Source of the DNA: Cupriavidus sp. BIS7
Lineage (GTDB): Bacteria; Pseudomonadota; Gammaproteobacteria; Burkholderiales; Burkholderiaceae
DNA length: 64,000 nucleotides
NCBI RefSeq assembly: GCF_000292345.1
Contig: NZ_ALOU01000019.1
Coordinates: 62,001-126,000 of the forward strand
Direction of reading: 5' to 3'
In this document: one piece after another, positions 1 through 8,706 of the stretch
Numbering within the stretch: position 1 is the first letter of the stretch
How the letters are laid out: every line of letters begins with the position of its first letter
Made by a program: the position numbers and the translations under genes
Notes under the pieces: model-generated
The model's database searches: none
Told to the model about the DNA's origin: nothing
What the model saw: only the letters and a program-made list of their open reading frames with translations

Positions 1-1
1 G

Positions 2-1429
2 CACAAGCCTGTGCACGACCTTATCGACCAGATCTACCATCAGGGCGAGTTGCGCCGGCGTTATGCAGAGGCCGCACCGACGGCGATTCGCGAGCAGGTG
101 CTGGCCAACCTCGATGCGTTCCTGAAGCTGTCGCTTGATCTCGACGGGGGGCGCTATCCAAGCCTGCCCAAGTTCATCGACGAGTTGCAGGAAATTCGTC
201 GTGGCGACGAGGACGAAAGCCCGGACGAGGGCGGCATGGGCGAGGCCGTGGAAGACACCGAGGCCGAGCCCGACGATGCCGAAAGCAGTCAGCTCGACGC
301 GGTGCATATCCTGACCGTGCACGCGGCGAAGGGGCTGGAAGCGCCATTCGTGATTCTGCTCGACGCAAACCACAGTGACCCTGCCGCCGATCGCGGCGGC
401 ATCCTGGTTGACTGGCCGCCCGCGTCGCCTGTGCCGAGGCATTTTTCGGCCTACGGCAAGCGCAGCGAGCGCGGCCTGGCACGTGCACCGATGTTCGAGG
501 CCGAAGCCTCGCTGGCCGAGCGCGAGAACTGGAACCTGCTCTATGTGGCGATGACGCGCGCGCAACAGGCGTTGCTGGTCAGCGGCGTCAAGGGGCGCGC
601 AAGCAAGGCGGAGAAGGACGACGCGCCCGCAGCGGAGATCGCCGGAAGCTGGTACGTACGGCTGGCCGCAGCCCGTGTTGGCGACGAGATCACGGCGTAC
701 CCAGAAGCCGATATCGCCGCGGCGAATACCGTGGCGCCAGCGAGCGAACGTGTGCGCTATGCCGATTTCCGGCTGCGTTATCGCGACGCAACCGATGATG
801 GCCTGTTGGCGCAGGATGTCGAGGCAGCCGATGACGGGGGGCCGGACGATGGCGAGGACAAGGAGGGCATCGTGTTCGATGCCGATGCGGCGGCACATGG
901 CGAGTTGCTTCACGCACTGCTGGAACGCGTGACGCGCTACCCGGAGGCACATGGCGGCTTGCCCGATGTCCAGACGGTTCTGCGCTGGTTCCCGCTGACG
1001 GGCGCTGGCGCACCGAACGCACGCGAACGCTGGCAGCAGCAGGCCGACGCGGCAGTGGCGGACCTGCGCGCCATGCTGGGGGCGACAGCGTTGCGGCCGC
1101 TGCTGTTTCCGCACGATGCGGTGTCAGCGCACAACGAAGTCGAGCTTTACGATGATCGTGGCCGGCTGCTGCGGATCGACCGGCTTGTGGAGTTTGACGA
1201 TCGCGTCGTGATCATCGACTACAAGCTCCGGCTATTGCCGCAGGAACATGCGGCCTATCGCGCGCAGCTGGCGCGCTATGTGGCGGCCGTGACGCCGATT
1301 TTCCCGGGCAGGCGGATCGAGGCTGGCGTGGCCACCGCGGCCGGCGAATGGATCGATCTGGAGAGCCTGCGCAGCGCGCCGAGGCAAACCGCGCCTATCG
1401 CCACGACGCATCAGGGGTCATTGTTCTGA
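2..1429 (+). CDS. AddA-like UvrD-family helicase/nuclease, 3' part only
   Basis: This is the C-terminal portion of a superfamily 1 DNA helicase fused to a nuclease, of the kind that processes double-strand breaks for recombination (AddA/RecB type). The reading frame is open from the first bases, so the gene starts outside the window. Helicase motif V (TVHAAKGLEAPFVILLD) lies near residue 105, and motif VI (LLYVAMTRAQQALLVSG) follows about 80 residues later. The C-terminal third carries a PD-(D/E)xK nuclease core, with GELLHALLERV followed by IDRL and VVIIDYK. An acidic Asp/Glu-rich linker precedes motif V. The AddB-like partner expected upstream is not visible. The ATPase Walker motifs lie outside the window, so integrity of the whole protein cannot be judged. 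Confidence 0.85.
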   Translation, partial: HKPVHDLIDQIYHQGELRRRYAEAAPTAIREQVLANLDAFLKLSLDLDGGRYPSLPKFIDELQEIRRGDEDESPDEGGMGEAVEDTEAEPDDAESSQLDAVHILTVHAAKGLEAPFVILLDANHSDPAADRGGILVDWPPASPVPRHFSAYGKRSERGLARAPMFEAEASLAERENWNLLYVAMTRAQQALLVSGVKGRASKAEKDDAPAAEIAGSWYVRLAAARVGDEITAYPEADIAAANTVAPASERVRYADFRLRYRDATDDGLLAQDVEAADDGGPDDGEDKEGIVFDADAAAHGELLHALLERVTRYPEAHGGLPDVQTVLRWFPLTGAGAPNARERWQQQADAAVADLRAMLGATALRPLLFPHDAVSAHNEVELYDDRGRLLRIDRLVEFDDRVVIIDYKLRLLPQEHAAYRAQLARYVAAVTPIFPGRRIEAGVATAAGEWIDLESLRSAPRQTAPIATTHQGSLF

Positions 1430-1566
1430 GACGGGTGCCTGCTGCGCCTGTTTCTCAAAACGGGCGCACAATTGGGCAAAGCGGATGCAACCGGCGCACA
1501 TGCCAGGCGCGTGCATCGGAAGAATGCAGGGGAATGCTGGAAAAACGCGGAGAAAAACAGAGGAAG

Positions 1567-1666
1567 GGGGACGAGCCTGACCCTCGGCACTGGTGGAAAA
1601 CGGCTGTGGCTGCTTCGTTCCCGACCTGACCAGGTTGACCGCGCCGCCATGCGAGGAGGCCCGTCC
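1567..1666 (-). ncRNA. ffs: 4.5S / small signal recognition particle RNA
   Basis: Read on the minus strand, the segment contains the universal SRP core GGTCAGGTCGGGAACGAAGC followed by AGCCACAGCC, which matches the Ffh-binding domain of bacterial 4.5S RNA. The flanks (GGGCCTCC at the 5' end, GGTCAGGCTC at the 3' end) can pair to close the hairpin, giving about 95-100 nt. The GGAA tetraloop is intact, but its closing pair is G-C here rather than the C-G of E. coli, a compensatory swap. It partners with Ffh for co-translational membrane targeting. Location next to dnaX fits this lineage. The exact ends are inferred from pairing and from the -10 box just upstream. Confidence 0.9.
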
Positions 1667-1673
1667 GAGCGGC

Positions 1674-1679
1674 ATTGTA
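1674..1679 (-). promoter_or_regulatory. ffs promoter -10 box
   Basis: On the minus strand this reads TACAAT, followed by 7 nt and then the inferred G at the 5' end of the SRP RNA near 1666. A weak -35-like TTGGGA lies about 19 bp further upstream. Placement relative to the RNA end supports it. Confidence 0.6.
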
Positions 1680-1709
1680 ACGCATCCTTTGGCGGTGCTC
1701 CCAATTTCG

Positions 1710-1715
1710 TACAAT
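1710..1715 (+). promoter_or_regulatory. candidate nrdJ promoter -10 box
   Basis: TACAAT on the plus strand, with a TTTGGC -35-like hexamer about 16 bp upstream (from 1688). It would give an nrdJ leader of roughly 110 nt and fires away from the ffs promoter, whose -10 is only about 30 bp distant. No cobalamin riboswitch fold was recognised in this leader. Confidence 0.45.
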
Positions 1716-1829
1716 TGCCAAGGGCTTTGGTTGGTTATTTGATCTGACGCGGGGTTGGCATCCGTTCGTGCTGGCAGCATGGCGGGCGGCTATTTGATGC
1801 CGATAGGTTCTCATCTGACAGGCTGGGAC

Positions 1830-4319
1830 ATGAACGCAAACGACCAGATCCTCCGCGGTGCGCTCGCGCCGCAAGACATCTCCATTGAAGTCCTCCAGGA
1901 AAAGTACGCCAAGGGCGAAGAGCAGACCATCGACGACGTGCGTCGTCGCGTGGCGCGCGCGCTGGCCGAAGTGGAGGCCGCCGACAAACGCGAAGCGTGG
2001 GCCGCGCGCTTCCTGTGGGCGCTTGAAAGCGGCTTCGTGCCCGCCGGGCGCATCAACTCCGCGGCTGGCACTGGCATCCAGGCTACGCTGATCAACTGTT
2101 TCGTTCAGCCCGTGGGCGATTCGGTATCCGAGACGCGTGGCGGCAAGCCAAGCATCTATACCGCAGTAGCCCAGGCCGCCGAGACCATGCGGCGCGGCGG
2201 CGGGGTTGGCTATGACTTTTCCTCGATCCGGCCGGGCGGGGCGCTGGTACGTGCCACGCATTCGCGCGCGTCGGGCCCGGTGTCGTTCATGAAGGTGTTC
2301 GATGCCTCGTGCGCCACCGTCGAATCGGCCGGTGCGCGGCGTGGCGCGCAAATGGGCGTTCTGCGCTGCGATCACCCGGATATCGAAAGCTTTATCCACG
2401 CCAAGGACCGTGGCGACCTGACCAACTTCAATATCTCGATCGGCGTCACCGACGAATTCATGCAGGCCGTGGAGGCCGACGGAGAGGTCGAACTGGTCCA
2501 TGAAGCCGAGCCTGGCATGGACATGATCGCCGCAGGCGCCTATCGCCGTGACGATGGCCAGTGGGTCTACCGCCGCGTACCGGCACGCCGCCTGTGGGAC
2601 CAGGTCATGCAGGCCACCTACGATCATGCGGAGCCGGGCATCCTGTTCCTTTCGCGCATCAATGCCGACAACAATCTCTATTACTGCGAGACGATCGAGG
2701 CCACCAATCCCTGCGCGGAGCAGCCCCTGCCATCGTATGGCTGCTGCTGCCTTGGATCGATCAACCTGACGCGCTTCGTGCGCCAGTCGTTCACCGATCA
2801 GGCGAGTTTCGATTTCGAGGCGTTCGCCGAGGTCGTGCGCGTGTCGACGCGGATGCTCGACAACGTGCTCGATGTCACGTTCTGGCCGTTGCCCGAGCAG
2901 CAGGCCGAGGCGCAGGCCAAGCGCCGTATCGGCCTGGGCTTCCTTGGTCTTGGCAGTGCGCTGGTGATGCTGGGGGTGCGCTATGACACGGACGCCGCGC
3001 GCGAACTGGCTGGCCGCATATCGGAGACGATGCGCGACCATGCGTACCTGGCGTCGGCGGAGCTGGCCGATGAGAAGGGCAGGTTCCCGCTGTTCGATGC
3101 CGATGCCTACCTGAGCGGCGGTTTTGTGAGCCGCTTGCCGGAGCCCGTGCGCGGCGCAATCCGCGAGCACGGCCTGAGAAACTCGCATCTGCTCTCCATC
3201 GCTCCGACCGGCACGATCACGCTGGCCTTTGCTGACAACGCGTCGAATGGCATCGAACCGGCATTCTCGTGGACCTACAACCGCCGCAAACGGATGCCGG
3301 ACAACAGCTACCGGTCGTTCGAAGTGGCAGATCACGCCTGGCGGCTCTATCGCCATATGGGCGGTGACATGGAGAAGTTGCCGGACAGCTTCGTCACGGC
3401 GCTGCAGATGTCGGCGATTGACCATATGCGGATGCTGGAAGCGGTGCAGCCGTATATCGACACGAGCATCAGCAAGACCGTGAACGTGCCGGAGGACTAT
3501 CCGTACGAGGCATTCCGCAACCTGTACCTCGAAGCCTGGAAGGCGGGGCTCAAGGGGCTGGCCACGTACCGGCCGAACCAGGTGCTGGGCGCCGTACTGT
3601 CGGTCACCCCGGCCCCAGCCGCGCCGACGCCAGCCGCCCCCAGCGAGGACGACCCGCTGACCCGGCCGTTCGGCAGCCGGCCGCTCGGCGACCTCGAAGG
3701 CGTAACCTCGAAGGTCGAATACCTGACTTACGAGGGTCACAAGACCGTCTACCTGACCGTCAACTTCATGCGGGTGTCCGGCACCGTCGGCGGCCAACCT
3801 GTGACGATCGAACGACCGATCGAGTTCTTCATGCCGGCCGGGCAGCGTAGCGAAGGGCAGCAGTGGATCACGTCGACCATGCGGCTGTTGTCAATGGTGG
3901 CGCGCTCGGGTGGACCGATCGCCAAGGCGCTGGGCGATATGCGCAACGTCGTGTGGGACAAGGGCACGGTCCGCTACGGCTCGCTGGTGCGCCAGGACGG
4001 CACCGAGGTTCCGCGCTTCCATGATTCCGAGGTGGCGGCGCTGAGCTTTGCGATCCAGCGCATCCTGATCAAGCGCGGTTTCCTGGACGATGAGGGCGGC
4101 CAGGTGCCGGTAGCGGCGCTGGCCGCCCGTCTGGCGCGGCGTGACGGCGGGGAAGCGGCCGTTTCGCTGGCTTCGCCGGCCGAGCCGGCTCCCGCCGCCA
4201 AACTGGCCGCCGGAATCGGCACGGGCAAGCCGTGCCCCGAGTGTGGCGCGCACGCCCTGCACAAAGTGGACGGCTGCGCCAAGTGCGCCAATTGCGGGTA
4301 TGTGGGGGAGTGTGGCTAA
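1830..4319 (+). CDS. nrdJ: adenosylcobalamin-dependent (class II) ribonucleotide reductase
   Basis: Reduces ribonucleotides to deoxyribonucleotides using a coenzyme-B12-generated thiyl radical, with no oxygen requirement. 829 residues. The N-terminal region has the cysteine loop [11 protein letters not shown], the catalytic barrel has [14 protein letters not shown], and [19 protein letters not shown] is the family's substrate loop. The C-terminus carries CPECG, then CAKCANCGY and a final GECG, the zinc-ribbon-like tail typical of B12-type enzymes. The frame is open from a TTG at 1755, but the ATG at 1830 gives the usual N-terminus ([16 protein letters not shown]), so I chose it. Monocistronic, between ffs and the DUF1120 gene. 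An oxygen-independent reductase suits an organism that respires nitrate. Confidence 0.93.
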   Translation: MNANDQILRGALAPQDISIEVLQEKYAKGEEQTIDDVRRRVARALAEVEAADKREAWAARFLWALESGFVPAGRINSAAGTGIQATLINCFVQPVGDSVSETRGGKPSIYTAVAQAAETMRRGGGVGYDFSSIRPGGALVRATHSRASGPVSFMKVFDASCATVESAGARRGAQMGVLRCDHPDIESFIHAKDRGDLTNFNISIGVTDEFMQAVEADGEVELVHEAEPGMDMIAAGAYRRDDGQWVYRRVPARRLWDQVMQATYDHAEPGILFLSRINADNNLYYCETIEATNPCAEQPLPSYGCCCLGSINLTRFVRQSFTDQASFDFEAFAEVVRVSTRMLDNVLDVTFWPLPEQQAEAQAKRRIGLGFLGLGSALVMLGVRYDTDAARELAGRISETMRDHAYLASAELADEKGRFPLFDADAYLSGGFVSRLPEPVRGAIREHGLRNSHLLSIAPTGTITLAFADNASNGIEPAFSWTYNRRKRMPDNSYRSFEVADHAWRLYRHMGGDMEKLPDSFVTALQMSAIDHMRMLEAVQPYIDTSISKTVNVPEDYPYEAFRNLYLEAWKAGLKGLATYRPNQVLGAVLSVTPAPAAPTPAAPSEDDPLTRPFGSRPLGDLEGVTSKVEYLTYEGHKTVYLTVNFMRVSGTVGGQPVTIERPIEFFMPAGQRSEGQQWITSTMRLLSMVARSGGPIAKALGDMRNVVWDKGTVRYGSLVRQDGTEVPRFHDSEVAALSFAIQRILIKRGFLDDEGGQVPVAALAARLARRDGGEAAVSLASPAEPAPAAKLAAGIGTGKPCPECGAHALHKVDGCAKCANCGYVGECG

Positions 4320-4462
4320 CCGCTGACGGACGATGGCTGAGCCGCGCCGAGGGGGCGGTTCAGCAATTTAAGGGAATGGCGATTTCGCGGTGGCCGCAAG
4401 CGAATCAGAATTCAGGTGTTCCCGCATGGGAAGCCATCAACACTGATTCACGGAGCATCATC

Positions 4463-5134
4463 ATGACAAAGACATTCCGCTTGACCACTCTTGCCGCAAT
4501 GCTGGCGGCAGCCTCCTTTGGCTCCCATGCGGCGGAGACTGCTGATCTTGCAGTAAAAGGGACGATTCGACCGTCGGCATGCAATGTCAGTATCTCCGGT
4601 AATGGCGTCGTCAACTATGGAACGATTTCGGCGGTGACGCTCGCCGAAGATGCTGCGACCGCACTGGATCCTGTCGTTGTTTCGATGACAATCACGTGCG
4701 ACGCGGCAACCAGAGTCGCTCTTTCCACGGCTGACAATCGTACTGGGACGGCAAACAGCGCGGCAGGTAGGGTGTTGGTTAACTATGGCCCTAGTTGGGC
4801 AGGGCTGGGAAATGCCGATGGTCAAGCGCTGGGTGCTTACACAATCCGTCTCGGCCCGAGTTCGGGCATGCAGGCGACTGGCGATGGCGAGGTCGTGCGG
4901 TCCATCTATTCGCACAATCTGACGAGCTGGACTGCGTCTGGTGATGGATATTCTATACACGGCATCCGAAGTTTCTCGTGGGCTGCCCCTGATACTACTG
5001 AGCCTGCTGCGTACACAACTATTGTCCAGCAAATTGGCGTGCAGGCTGCGATTGCTCCCAAGAGTCAATTGCCATCGCTGACTGGCGGGGTTCAGCTTGA
5101 CGGAAACGTAACCTTCACTTTGCTGTATCTCTAA
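4463..5134 (+). CDS. DUF1120-type fimbrial-like secreted protein
   Basis: 223 residues with a Sec signal peptide (MTKTFRLTTLAAMLAAASFGSHA, cleavage after SHA). The mature part begins TADLAVKGTIRPSACNVSIS and ends VQLDGNVTFTLLYL, a layout like DUF1120 and other fimbrial-subunit-like beta-sandwich proteins. Two cysteines (SACNVS and ITCDAA) could form the pilin-type disulfide. An RBS (GGAG) lies 8 nt before the ATG at 4463, which is why I reject the longer upstream frame. There is no usher, chaperone or second pilin nearby, and a strong terminator follows directly, so it is a single-gene unit. Codon use looks less GC-biased than the neighbours. The function is unknown; adhesion or surface structure is inference. 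Confidence 0.75.
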   Translation: MTKTFRLTTLAAMLAAASFGSHAAETADLAVKGTIRPSACNVSISGNGVVNYGTISAVTLAEDAATALDPVVVSMTITCDAATRVALSTADNRTGTANSAAGRVLVNYGPSWAGLGNADGQALGAYTIRLGPSSGMQATGDGEVVRSIYSHNLTSWTASGDGYSIHGIRSFSWAAPDTTEPAAYTTIVQQIGVQAAIAPKSQLPSLTGGVQLDGNVTFTLLYL

Positions 5135-5161
5135 CTTTGCCTGGTGTTCAGGCGAGCCGAG

Positions 5162-5193
5162 ATCCCATGCCATAGGGTATGGGATTTTTTTTT
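5162..5193 (+). terminator. intrinsic terminator after the DUF1120 gene
   Basis: Stem ATCCCATGCC pairs with GGTATGGGAT (one G-T pair) around a four-base loop ATAG, followed by a run of nine T. It sits 27 bp after the stop codon and isolates this gene from dnaX. Confidence 0.9.
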
Positions 5194-5290
5194 AAGGGGT
5201 GTGCGCGATCGGGTGCTCGGTCTTGGCGGCGGCTGGCCGCACCGAATCGTGGTGCGCATCGACCACCGGCTTTTCAGGTCCGCCTTTTGC

Positions 5291-5296
5291 TACAAT
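5291..5296 (+). promoter_or_regulatory. dnaX -10 box; probable leaderless start
   Basis: TACAAT ends exactly 7 nt before the dnaX ATG at 5304, so transcription should begin at or next to the A of the start codon. No Shine-Dalgarno sequence precedes the ATG. The same spacing occurs at surE and rlmB. Confidence 0.6.
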
Positions 5297-5303
5297 CGCC
5301 GCC

Positions 5304-7655
5304 ATGAGTTATCAAGTTCTAGCGCGCAAATGGCGCCCCAGGGATTTCACCACGCTGGTCGGCCAGGAGCACGTGGTCCGCGCGCTCACGCACGCGCTGG
5401 AACAGCAACGGCTGCATCACGCCTACCTGTTCACCGGCACGCGTGGCGTCGGCAAGACCACGCTGTCCCGGATCCTGGCCAAGGCCCTCAATTGCACCGG
5501 CCCTGACGGCAGCGGCGGCATTACTGCGCAGCCGTGTGGCCAGTGCAAGGCCTGCATGGAGATCGACAGCGGGCGGTTTGTCGACTACATCGAGATGGAC
5601 GCGGCGTCGAACCGTGGCGTCGACGAGATGGCGCAACTGCTCGACAAGGCCATCTACGCACCGACGGTCGGCCGCTTCAAGGTCTACATGATCGACGAAG
5701 TGCACATGCTGACCAACCACGCCTTCAACGCGATGCTGAAGACGCTGGAGGAGCCGCCCGGGCACGTCAAGTTCATCCTGGCCACGACCGATCCGCAAAA
5801 GATCCCGGTCACCGTGCTGTCACGCTGCCTGCAGTTCAACCTGAAGCAGATGCCGCCGGGCCATATCGTCTCGCACCTCGACCATATCCTGGGCCAGGAA
5901 GGCATCAGCCATGACGGCAGCGCGCTGCGTCTGCTGGCGCAGGCGGCCCATGGGTCGATGCGCGACGCGTTGTCGCTGACCGACCAGGCCATCGCCTACA
6001 GCGCCGGACAGGTTTCGGAAGAGGCCGTGCGCGGCATGCTGGGCGCGATCGACCAGAGCTACCTGGTGCAGCTGCTCGATGCGCTGGCCGCCGAAGATGG
6101 CGCCACCATGCTCGGCATCGCCGATTCGATGGCCGACCGCAGCCTGTCGTTTGCCGGCGCATTGCAGGATCTTGGCTCGCTGCTGCACAAGGTGGCACTG
6201 GCCCAGGCCGTGCCGGCATCGGTGCAGGATGAATGGCCCGAAGCCGAGGAAGTACGCCGGCTGGCCGGATTGTTCGACGCGCAGGAAATTCAGCTCTTCT
6301 ACCAGATTGCCAATCTTGGCCGCAGCGAGCTTGCGCTGGCGCCGGACGAATATGCTGGCTTTACGATGACGCTGCTGCGCATGCTGGCATTCCGTCCGTC
6401 CGCGGCACCGGCCACGCCAGTGGGTGGGCAGGGCGGCGGCGGGCAGCAGGTGGCGCGTCCGCGCCCGGCTGGCCAGAGCGCCACACCGGCTCCCCGCGCC
6501 ATGGCTGCCGCAGCTGCTGCGCCTGTGGCGCCTGCGCCGGTTGCGGTGGCTCCCGCGACTCCCGTGCCTGCGGCACCGGTGGCCGTGGTTGCCGCTGCTG
6601 CCCCTGTTCCTGTTGCTCCGGCTGCTCCAAGTACTCCAGTTGCCCCGGTTGAGGCATCCCCGGCTCCGGTTGCCAGCGATGCGTCCATGTCGCCCGCCCG
6701 TGCCGCGCTGGCCGCCGCGCGACAGGCCTCGGCAGGGCGAGGCGGCGCGCGTGCGATACCGGCTTCGCCGAACGCTGGTGTCAGTGCCGCTGCAGCCAGT
6801 CCGCGCCCGGCCGCCCAGCCGCTGCGTCCGCCTTCTGCCTCGCGTCCCGCCACGGCCGTCGCTCCGGCACCCGCACCAGTGGCGTCTGTGCCCGCTGCCG
6901 CCGACCGTCCGGCGCCTGCCGCCAGGCCTGCTCCGCAACCCGAGGCAAAACCCGAGGCCAAATCCGAGCCCAAGGCGGTGCCGCCGTGGGAAGCCGCAGG
7001 CGGCAGCGATGTGCCGCCGTGGGAGGAATTGCCGCCCGACCTGCCCGTGATCGGTCCATATGACAGCGACCCGGGTTACGACGCCAACTTCGGCGGATTC
7101 GACAATGGCTTCGAATCCGAAGGTTTCGATCGTGCACCGCGTGCCGCGCGCAAGGCTGCATCTGCACAACCGCCCGCGCAGGCCCGCAAGCCCGAGCCCG
7201 AACCGGAGCCTGCCGTGCCGTTGGCGCCTGCCGTGCCGCCGGTTGCCCCGCGTGCATCCGATGACGGCACGCCGCCCGTTTTCACGGGTGACTGGCCTGC
7301 GCTCGCCGCCGGCCTGCCGCTCAAGGGCCTGGCCCAGCAACTCGCCCATCAAAGCGAGTTGCATCGCGTGGTCGGACGTACGCTGCATCTTCGTGTACCG
7401 GTTGCCGCGATCGCAGAAACCAACGTTGCGGAGCGCCTGCAGGCCGCGCTTAACGAGCACTTCGGTGTCGATGTGCGCGTCCAGTGCGAGATCGGCGGCG
7501 TCACCCATACCGCAGCGGCGGTCGATGCGGCCGCGCGTGCCGAGCGCCAGCGCGAGGCAGAAGCCGATATCGACCGCGACCCGTTCGTACAGGGCCTGTT
7601 GCGTGAGTTTGGCGGGCAGATCGTGCCCGGTTCCGTCCAGCCGCGCGCAGCCTGA
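5304..7655 (+). CDS. dnaX: DNA polymerase III subunits gamma and tau
   Basis: Clamp-loader ATPase that opens and loads the beta clamp and, as tau, links polymerase cores to DnaB. 783 residues. Walker A is GTRGVGKT (residues 45-52), zinc-binding cysteines are 64, 78, 81 and 84, Walker B/DEVH is at 131-134, and the SRC arginine-finger motif is at 173-175. Domains I-III run to about residue 360. An unusually long Ala/Pro-rich linker of about 290 residues follows, then a conserved C-terminal tau domain. Start ATG at 5304 gives the canonical MSYQVLARKWRP; the frame is open upstream without support. No A-rich slippery site for gamma production was seen. First gene of dnaX-ybaB-recR. Confidence 0.97.
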   Translation: MSYQVLARKWRPRDFTTLVGQEHVVRALTHALEQQRLHHAYLFTGTRGVGKTTLSRILAKALNCTGPDGSGGITAQPCGQCKACMEIDSGRFVDYIEMDAASNRGVDEMAQLLDKAIYAPTVGRFKVYMIDEVHMLTNHAFNAMLKTLEEPPGHVKFILATTDPQKIPVTVLSRCLQFNLKQMPPGHIVSHLDHILGQEGISHDGSALRLLAQAAHGSMRDALSLTDQAIAYSAGQVSEEAVRGMLGAIDQSYLVQLLDALAAEDGATMLGIADSMADRSLSFAGALQDLGSLLHKVALAQAVPASVQDEWPEAEEVRRLAGLFDAQEIQLFYQIANLGRSELALAPDEYAGFTMTLLRMLAFRPSAAPATPVGGQGGGGQQVARPRPAGQSATPAPRAMAAAAAAPVAPAPVAVAPATPVPAAPVAVVAAAAPVPVAPAAPSTPVAPVEASPAPVASDASMSPARAALAAARQASAGRGGARAIPASPNAGVSAAAASPRPAAQPLRPPSASRPATAVAPAPAPVASVPAAADRPAPAARPAPQPEAKPEAKSEPKAVPPWEAAGGSDVPPWEELPPDLPVIGPYDSDPGYDANFGGFDNGFESEGFDRAPRAARKAASAQPPAQARKPEPEPEPAVPLAPAVPPVAPRASDDGTPPVFTGDWPALAAGLPLKGLAQQLAHQSELHRVVGRTLHLRVPVAAIAETNVAERLQAALNEHFGVDVRVQCEIGGVTHTAAAVDAAARAERQREAEADIDRDPFVQGLLREFGGQIVPGSVQPRAA

Positions 7656-7730
7656 TATACAGAGGCGGCCGCCCGGGATACAGGCTGCGCCGCCCACACC
7701 CATTCACACATATATCCAAGGAGTGATTCC

Positions 7731-8057
7731 ATGATGAAAGGTCAACTGGCCGGGCTGATGAAGCAAGCCCAGCAAATGCAGGAAAACATGAAGAAGATGC
7801 AGGAGCAGCTTGCCCAGATCGAGGTCGAAGGCCAGTCCGGCGCCGGTCTCGTGAAGGTGTTGATGACCTGCAAGAACGACGTCAAGCGCGTCACGATCGA
7901 TCCGAGCCTGCTGGCCGACGACAAGGATCTGCTGGAAGACCTGGTCGCCGCCGCGTTCAATGACGCCGTGCGCAAGGCCGAAGCCACCTCGCAGGAAAAA
8001 ATGGGTTCGATGACCTCGGGCCTGCCGCTGCCTCCGGGCTTCAAGCTGCCGTTCTGA
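7731..8057 (+). CDS. ybaB: YbaB/EbfC nucleoid-associated protein
   Basis: Small DNA-binding protein (108 residues) of the YbaB/EbfC family, which forms tweezer-like dimers on DNA. The N-terminal half is a Met/Gln/Lys-rich helix ([21 protein letters not shown]), followed by [17 protein letters not shown] and ending in [11 protein letters not shown], all typical. The RBS AAGGAG is 7 nt before the first of two tandem ATGs. It lies between dnaX and recR, the conserved position, and is probably co-transcribed with both, suggesting a link to replication/recombination. Confidence 0.95.
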   Translation: MMKGQLAGLMKQAQQMQENMKKMQEQLAQIEVEGQSGAGLVKVLMTCKNDVKRVTIDPSLLADDKDLLEDLVAAAFNDAVRKAEATSQEKMGSMTSGLPLPPGFKLPF

Positions 8058-8085
8058 TGACTGGCCTCATCCAGGCGGAAATGCC

Positions 8086-8700
8086 ATGAAGGCGGCTCCG
8101 CCCACCTCGCTGCAAGCGCTGATCGAGGCGCTCAAGGTGCTGCCCGGCGTTGGACCGAAATCGGCCCAACGCATGGCATATCACCTGCTGCAGCATGACC
8201 GCGAAGGCGCGCGCAAGCTTGGCGACGCGCTGCGCGGGGCCGCCGATGGCATCCGCCATTGCGCGCGCTGCAACACGTTCACCGAGCAGGAAATCTGCGA
8301 GACCTGCCGCGATCCCGAGCGCGATGCGTCGCTGCTTTGCGTGGTGGAAACGCCGGCCGATCAAGGCATGATCGAGCAGACGCTGACCTATCGCGGCCAG
8401 TATTTCGTGCTGATGGGGCGGCTGTCGCCGCTTGACGGCGTCGGCCCGAAGGAAATCCATCTGGACCGCCTGCTGGCGCGTGCCACCGACCCCGAACTCG
8501 GCGGTCCGGTCAGCGAGGTGATCGTCGCCACCAATTTCACCAGCGAAGGCGAGGCCACCGCACACTACGTCGGCGAAATGCTGAAGGCGCGCGGGCTCAA
8601 GGTTTCGCGCCTGGCGCGCGGCGTACCAGTGGGCGGCGAACTGGAATACGTCGACGCAGGCACCATCGCCCGTGCCGTGATGGACCGCCGCACGCTGTAA
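8086..8700 (+). CDS. recR: recombination mediator protein RecR
   Basis: Works with RecF/RecO to load RecA on gapped DNA. 204 residues, standard length. An N-terminal helix-hairpin-helix ([17 protein letters not shown], residues 19-35) is followed by a Cys4 zinc finger (C59, C62, C71, C74) and a Toprim domain starting at [15 protein letters not shown]. The C-terminal Walker-B-like region ([15 protein letters not shown]) is intact. It follows ybaB by 28 bp and ends the operon, just 6 bp before the LysR gene. Confidence 0.97.
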   Translation: MKAAPPTSLQALIEALKVLPGVGPKSAQRMAYHLLQHDREGARKLGDALRGAADGIRHCARCNTFTEQEICETCRDPERDASLLCVVETPADQGMIEQTLTYRGQYFVLMGRLSPLDGVGPKEIHLDRLLARATDPELGGPVSEVIVATNFTSEGEATAHYVGEMLKARGLKVSRLARGVPVGGELEYVDAGTIARAVMDRRTL

Positions 8701-8706
8701 CCAACC

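Noticed and set aside
1680..1829. Possible cobalamin riboswitch before the B12-dependent reductase
   Set aside because: Looked for the B12-box and its paired arms; none was recognisable, and most of the space is occupied by the ffs gene and its promoter.
1455..3797. 780-codon open frame on the minus strand over nrdJ
   Set aside because: Arg/His/Val-rich composition typical of antisense frames in GC-rich genes; it covers the well-conserved nrdJ and the SRP RNA, with no recognisable domain.
6480..6660. Tandem repeat or CRISPR-like array in dnaX
   Set aside because: It is low-complexity GCN/CCN coding sequence; no regular repeat-spacer pattern. No CRISPR array was seen anywhere in the window.
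6930..7000. Programmed frameshift site in dnaX
   Set aside because: Short A-runs occur (for example GGCAAAACCC) but no A-rich heptamer with a following stem as in E. coli.
5820..7703. 627-codon minus-strand frame over dnaX
   Set aside because: Gly/Arg-rich shadow of the Ala/Pro-rich linker codons.
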